From Heliocidaris erythrogramma (taxonomy: Eukaryota > Echinodermata > Echinoidea > Camarodonta > Echinometridae): a stretch of DNA of 64,000 bases. The stretch covers positions 55,826,258 through 55,890,257 of the forward strand of contig CM046854.1 of NCBI GenBank assembly GCA_025617745.1, in the 5' to 3' direction. The notes under the pieces were generated by a model, which made no database searches, had not been told where the DNA came from, and saw nothing but the letters and a program-made list of their open reading frames with translations. Both the position numbers and the translations under genes were made by a program. Shown one piece after another: positions 60,901 through 64,000 of the stretch (positions are counted from its first letter, which is position 1; the number at the start of each line of letters is the position of its first letter).

Positions 60901-62158
60901 ATATCTTGCTGACAAAGGCGGTGAATGGGATTCCCATATATCCCAAGTTCAACTTGCATACAACACTAGCGTGCATTCAAGTACTGGACTGACACCATAT
61001 TACATTCTACATGGAAGAGAAGCCAGAGTACCACTGAATGTAACCTGTCCTGTTCCCCCTCCATCTTACTCATCACCACAAGAGTATGTAACCAGTCGGC
61101 AGAGCCGCTTGAAGAGGGCATTTACACATGCCCAACAACAAACGTCACAAGCTCAACAAATACAGAAAGAGGACTACAACCGGAAAATGCGACTCACCAC
61201 GTACAGTATAGATCTGGTATGGCTCCATGATCCCGTTAATCTCCGAAACAAGCTAGAACCAAACTGGAGAGGACCTTTTGAAGTAATATCTTCCTCACAT
61301 GATGGACTCAACTACAAGATATCTGATATCCATGATGAGAAGACTACAAAAGTTGTGCACCACAACAGATTGAAAATCTTTCGATCGAGGAGTTCTCTCC
61401 GACGAAGACAGTCTTCCACCCAACCTACATCAGATGAGACTCCATCTTCTCCACTACCAGTGGCGAAACCACAAACGTTCAGTATAGAATGGTCACTTCC
61501 CGAGGAAGAAGCAACTACACCACATCTTGTGTCTGACCAATCTCCCACACGTCAGAGACCAGATCAAGTACAACTAGACCAACAGCCGAGTCCAGGCCAA
61601 TCCTCTCTTCATCCTGGACCTGATGAAACCCTCCTACGTCAGAGGCAAGGTGAATTTGACCTACCATCAAGGTCAAACCAACCGAGCCAACTGCAGAGAC
61701 CAAACACCAACACTCTTCATCACCAGCCAGACCAACCCAGGCCACATCATGACGAAATCGACCAATCATCATCGTCAAACCAGTCTGACCCGCTGCAAAG
61801 ACCGGGCCAATCTAATAGAGGTGAACCTGATTATCAGATGTCAGAACAGTCCTTGCCTGACAACTTTGAGCAACCCTCAAGCTCAAAGCACGATGATCCA
61901 CAACGAGGCTCAGATGAAACTATGCCACAGATGCCTACACCATCTGAACACCAACCAATGTCTAGGGATACATCACGCCCGGTGATGCCAGACCTGTCCA
62001 ACACACGCCAGGTTCCTCCTCCACCATTTCGAGCATCATCCCAGACTAGAGCAGAACAACCCAATAATCCAGACGCTTCGCAAAAGTCAGCAGGCTACAA
62101 AACTCGTTCTGGACGTGCTATTTTCAAACCACAAAGATTTGATGGATTTCAGATGTGA
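57974..62158 (+). CDS. Gypsy pol: RT, RNase H, integrase; protease active site not visible
   Basis: 1,394 codons. The first ~30 residues end in THQTIIGWDFFW, which is the end motif of a retropepsin, but no D-S/T-G motif precedes it in any frame, so protease seems deleted. RT: FCVDYRALNAV (about 275), DLSSGYWQIPL, MPFGLVNAPMTF, catalytic YLDD (about 376). RNase H: STDASLTAIGAVL (about 522), TDHQPIL, HADALSRL. Integrase: HHCC (about 800-835, CQTCAAC), D in FADIAELP (about 867), D in HTDQGRQF (about 926), E in GLVERAN (about 961), GPF module (about 1,099). The last 260 residues are a Gln/Pro/Ser-rich tail with no chromodomain. The frame may start upstream by frameshift from gag rather than at 57,974. 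Confidence 0.9.
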   Translation: MGQSSAAMVARNITHQTIIGWDFFWKNDASVSTTTFSMPGVNIPLVSKHQYQTPLKCNVSLVGKAVIPPSCETHVQGRLLSTQADIIPTNYDGIFEPELQQHLNVVSARCLSRPQDGLMLIRLINPSQETVDIPAETNLGQFYSMTGNSEEEYEVMDSIVASTQKPNSSLKVSSMLPPSEMTQSQREKAEQLLSIYDDVFSSSSDDIGQTDSSYHHIDTTTDVPIRKRAYRTSPAMRLEIQSQVDDLLRRGIIEESYSPWASPIVMVKKKDKTFRFCVDYRALNAVTVRDSHPIPRQDDSIDALSSSTYFSVMDLSSGYWQIPLNPEDKEKTAFTTGTGLYHFNVMPFGLVNAPMTFQRLMETVLHGLHWSTCLIYLDDCIVLGKDFDDHLRNLKDVLQRFREAGLKLKPSKCQFFHKEVTYLGYVINADGVLPDPNNINKVASWPRPQNPTNVRSFLGLASFYRRFIKDFSKTASPLTNLTHKGMKFNWTEKCEASFNTLKRALTHPPLLAYPDFSVNFNLSTDASLTAIGAVLSQVQKGKERVVAYFSQMLSTTQQKWSTYDRELWAIIASVRHFRHYIRGQEFTIFTDHQPILGYNKLPIQDDVSGRRARWIIELSAHTFHIRHRKGHQNRHADALSRLPSTPEQTVNQIDIRGNSPAPTEAIYPRECNMVQTRSSSSRATRENHTIDQSKPVPPRYQVPDPPDNFSLSGQDVNLRRHQQQDEDIQTVVKYLTDAYRPTVREIRRESPHLRRYLWDYHRLTISNGILYRRVQNNLGEVTLQAVVPQSMVPTVLNQLHGDPAAGHFGTRRTLQRAKSTCFWPFMHRDILNYCQTCAACEAIRLPNPKYQAPLHNIITDHPLQKVFADIAELPTSRKGFHYILVVIDHFSKYTNIYAMKDQTAQTIAKHLFEDYIKEHGVPETLHTDQGRQFESRLVQDVCRKLGIRKKRSSPYHPQGAGLVERANRVIKDQLAKYLADKGGEWDSHISQVQLAYNTSVHSSTGLTPYYILHGREARVPLNVTCPVPPPSYSSPQEYVTSRQSRLKRAFTHAQQQTSQAQQIQKEDYNRKMRLTTYSIDLVWLHDPVNLRNKLEPNWRGPFEVISSSHDGLNYKISDIHDEKTTKVVHHNRLKIFRSRSSLRRRQSSTQPTSDETPSSPLPVAKPQTFSIEWSLPEEEATTPHLVSDQSPTRQRPDQVQLDQQPSPGQSSLHPGPDETLLRQRQGEFDLPSRSNQPSQLQRPNTNTLHHQPDQPRPHHDEIDQSSSSNQSDPLQRPGQSNRGEPDYQMSEQSLPDNFEQPSSSKHDDPQRGSDETMPQMPTPSEHQPMSRDTSRPVMPDLSNTRQVPPPPFRASSQTRAEQPNNPDASQKSAGYKTRSGRAIFKPQRFDGFQM

Positions 62159-63938
62159 ATAAAGTTTATTCTAATTATGATTCTTGCAATATTTGAAAAC
62201 TACATGGACAAATTAGTGCGAGGATCACTAATGGAAAGGCTTATCAGAATTATTAGTGTAGTGCAAGAGAATCAACATGATGGACAGCTCTAACAGTTAA
62301 TTTTCATTTGTCTGGGAACCAGAGCCGAGAAATAATGGAATTATGTGAAACGACATATTCATGTGTGAAGAATGGAACATTTAGCGACATGGACGCCAGA
62401 GACAGAATTTAATTATGATCACTGTTATAAGCAGGATTAGCGAAAAGGACATGGATTCGAAAGCGAAACTATCATATGGACGCTGTATTATGAGTGAAAT
62501 GGACACTTTAAATGCATTATGTATTACATGTTTGTAGAAATTTTTTTGAAATATTATTGGTACATGTATTTTTGGTATAATTGATATTTGATATTTACAG
62601 ATACCACCAAATTACAACCACAAATAAAAAGAGAAACTAATTTTCACATTGGATAATTTATATTTTGATAGTGATTCATTTCTAAACTTTGATATCCCGA
62701 CAAGTATGAGAAATTTATTCTAGTCGTTGAATACAAATGTGTACCTATTTTTGTTACAGAACTTGTTACATCATAAAATATAGTTCATTGCAATGATCTT
62801 ATAGTACCAGGCACATGATTATGACAAACTGATTAGGATTGAATTGATCACTCAAATGTTGCTTATATTGCGTAGAATACATATATTGGAAGTATATTTT
62901 CTGAGGATATTCAATTTACACTTATATGTATGATGATAGAACTGTTGAGGAATACCGTATTTAGTCATGACATATACATGTACATGTAGTTGCCAAGTAG
63001 AGAAAAAAAAGAAGTCAATTTTGATATTATTTGAATGTGAGATACATATAGCAGTGCCAGTTAGCACACCTTGAAGTTAATTACTTGTACATAATCAGTA
63101 TATGTGGGATATTTTGAGATATTTCAATGGATATGTTTTTTTTTAGATACTTTGAGATATCTTGATTGACATGATTGACATAACAACAACCAAAAATTAT
63201 TTATTTCAGATTTCTTTGGTGAATTCAGATTTATATATTTTTTTTTTATATTTGCTCATTGAAAAACATAAATTGATAATTGATGCAATATTGATGTTAT
63301 ATGGAATTTGTTTCAATGTGTGATGACTTAAATGTTTATACAAGTAGGATCGATAACATAATTTTACAAAATGTGAAATTAATTTTTTTTTGAAAGGCTA
63401 ATTAAGTCTGTACATGTATGCACCTTAGAAATGTTTTGCAAGTGTAAATCTTTCATGAAATCTGAACTTTATAGTGAAGTACAAAATCAATTTTATTGTT
63501 TACATGTATATTGTCCAATAGTCCTGATGAACATTTCTTTTTGTTGAAAAGTTTGTTGTACTCTAAAATAGTACAATGTAGTATCTCACATTTATGGGAA
63601 CAAGGAATGTATTCTGAAAAAATGAAGTGATTAGTAAAAATAATAATAGCTGTTTCTTATAAAGCGCCTTACCAGTTACAATGTAACCGACCAAAGTGCT
63701 TACAGTATTAGATGTTCAACAAACAGATTGTTAAAAAAAATGTCATATCAAGTAAAAATAGTTTATTTACCAAACATTCTATTAGAATGCTACTTGTTGT
63801 ATGAAAGTGATATATACATGTAGATTTGAAAAAGCTATATAGTTAAGATTTATTTTTGTTCTTCACATGAAGAGTTCTTGTTAATTATGTCTAGAGATTT
63901 TAAAATGAGGACATTTTTATTTGGGAGAAAGAATATTA
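62159..63938 (+). other. Long non-coding 3' region of the sense gypsy element
   Basis: About 1.8 kb of AT-rich sequence between pol and the 3' LTR with no env-like frame. A purine-rich GGGAGAAAGAATAT just before 63,939 can serve as polypurine tract. Confidence 0.75.
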
Positions 63939-64000
63939 TGTGGAGAACTATTTTGTACATGTTATTAGATTCTGCTGTGATCAAGGTTAATGATCTTTAC
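63939..64000 (+). repeat. 3' LTR of the sense gypsy element, first 62 bp
   Basis: Matches 55,736-55,797 without a difference that I can see. The remainder is outside the window. Confidence 0.9.

Larger units (their letters stand above)
55736..64000 (+). mobile_element. Gypsy-type LTR retrotransposon, + strand, 3' LTR cut by window end
   Basis: The LTR starts TGTGGAGAACTATTTTG at 55,736 and is repeated from 63,939 to the window end (62 bp shared, identical as far as seen). The 5' LTR ends CCCTACA at 56,202 (467 bp). The primer site follows after AC. Gag (56,811-57,965) and pol (57,974-62,158) are both open. Pol order is RT, RNase H, integrase, the usual gypsy order, unlike the other LTR element here. 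It sits in a CBP intron in the sense direction. Confidence 0.92.

Noticed and set aside
56870-62064. Numerous short frames inside the sense gypsy gag and pol
   Set aside because: All overlap the two long coding frames and have composition expected of shifted frames.
61270-62158. Chromodomain at the end of the sense gypsy integrase
   Set aside because: After the GPF-type module the tail is Gln/Pro/Ser-rich with no aromatic cage pattern.
62159-63938. Possible env gene downstream of gypsy pol
   Set aside because: No frame longer than about 75 codons and no signal peptide or membrane segment in order; AT-rich non-coding.

Overview
This is eukaryotic DNA: spliced exons, introns, LTR, non-LTR and tyrosine-recombinase (DIRS) retrotransposons, several TIR DNA transposons and degenerate satellites. 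There are no bacterial-type operons. The only host gene I can name with confidence is a CBP/p300 (CREB-binding protein) orthologue on the + strand. Four kinds of exon are visible: an N-terminal exon (5,488-5,744), a long Asn/Met/Gly-rich exon (7,066-7,593), and the two exons encoding the TAZ1 zinc finger (about 52,884-53,148 and 54,980-55,093). The abundance of DIRS elements, a Gmr1-type gypsy element and many short repeats rich in TACATGTA words suggest a marine invertebrate. An echinoderm such as a sea urchin is my best guess, but the phylum is inferred, not shown.

Layout. 1-4,140: 5'-damaged CR1/jockey-like LINE (minus). 4,140-7,065: CBP intron sequence, exon 5,488-5,744 and a LINE fragment. 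7,066-7,593: CBP Asn/Met-rich exon. 7,602-36,513: a 29-kb nest that starts 8 bp after that exon's splice donor. DIRS-A is interrupted in its recombinase gene by DIRS-B. DIRS-B is interrupted in its own recombinase gene by a young Gmr1-like gypsy element (16,340-27,661, minus). One LTR of that element is split by a 3.4-kb hAT-like element. A 1.4-kb TIR element also sits in the left end of DIRS-A. DIRS-B's right terminus occurs twice, bracketing a 6.8-kb passenger segment with an intact transmembrane/coiled-coil/RING-finger ORF. 36,514-36,713: a remnant of the CBP intron. 36,714-48,242: DIRS-C, stuffed with a TTAA-flanked element, nested satellite arrays and a foldback-like repeat.

48,243-52,920: four further copies of the CBP Asn/Met-rich exon, each lacking the same 90 bp and each with a weakened splice acceptor. 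They were amplified in tandem by events whose breakpoints lie inside DIRS-C sequence and inside the TAZ1 exon. 52,884-55,093: TAZ1 exons, separated by an intron holding a 92-bp inverted repeat and a hairpin-headed tandem-repeat element. 55,736-64,000: a gypsy-type LTR retrotransposon with long open gag and pol frames; its 3' LTR runs off the window.

How it fits together: all of this is one host gene whose introns became a landing zone. Exon phases (0/0 for the Asn/Met exon and most of its copies) mean the host gene could still be spliced across about 45 kb of inserted DNA. Two observations most deserve a second look. The first is the DIRS-linked tandem amplification of a coding exon of CBP. 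The second is the RING-finger gene bracketed by duplicated DIRS termini. A third, unexpected pattern is a set of short repeats that begin with a differently-sequenced but similarly-folding hairpin with a GAA- or TAA-type triloop.
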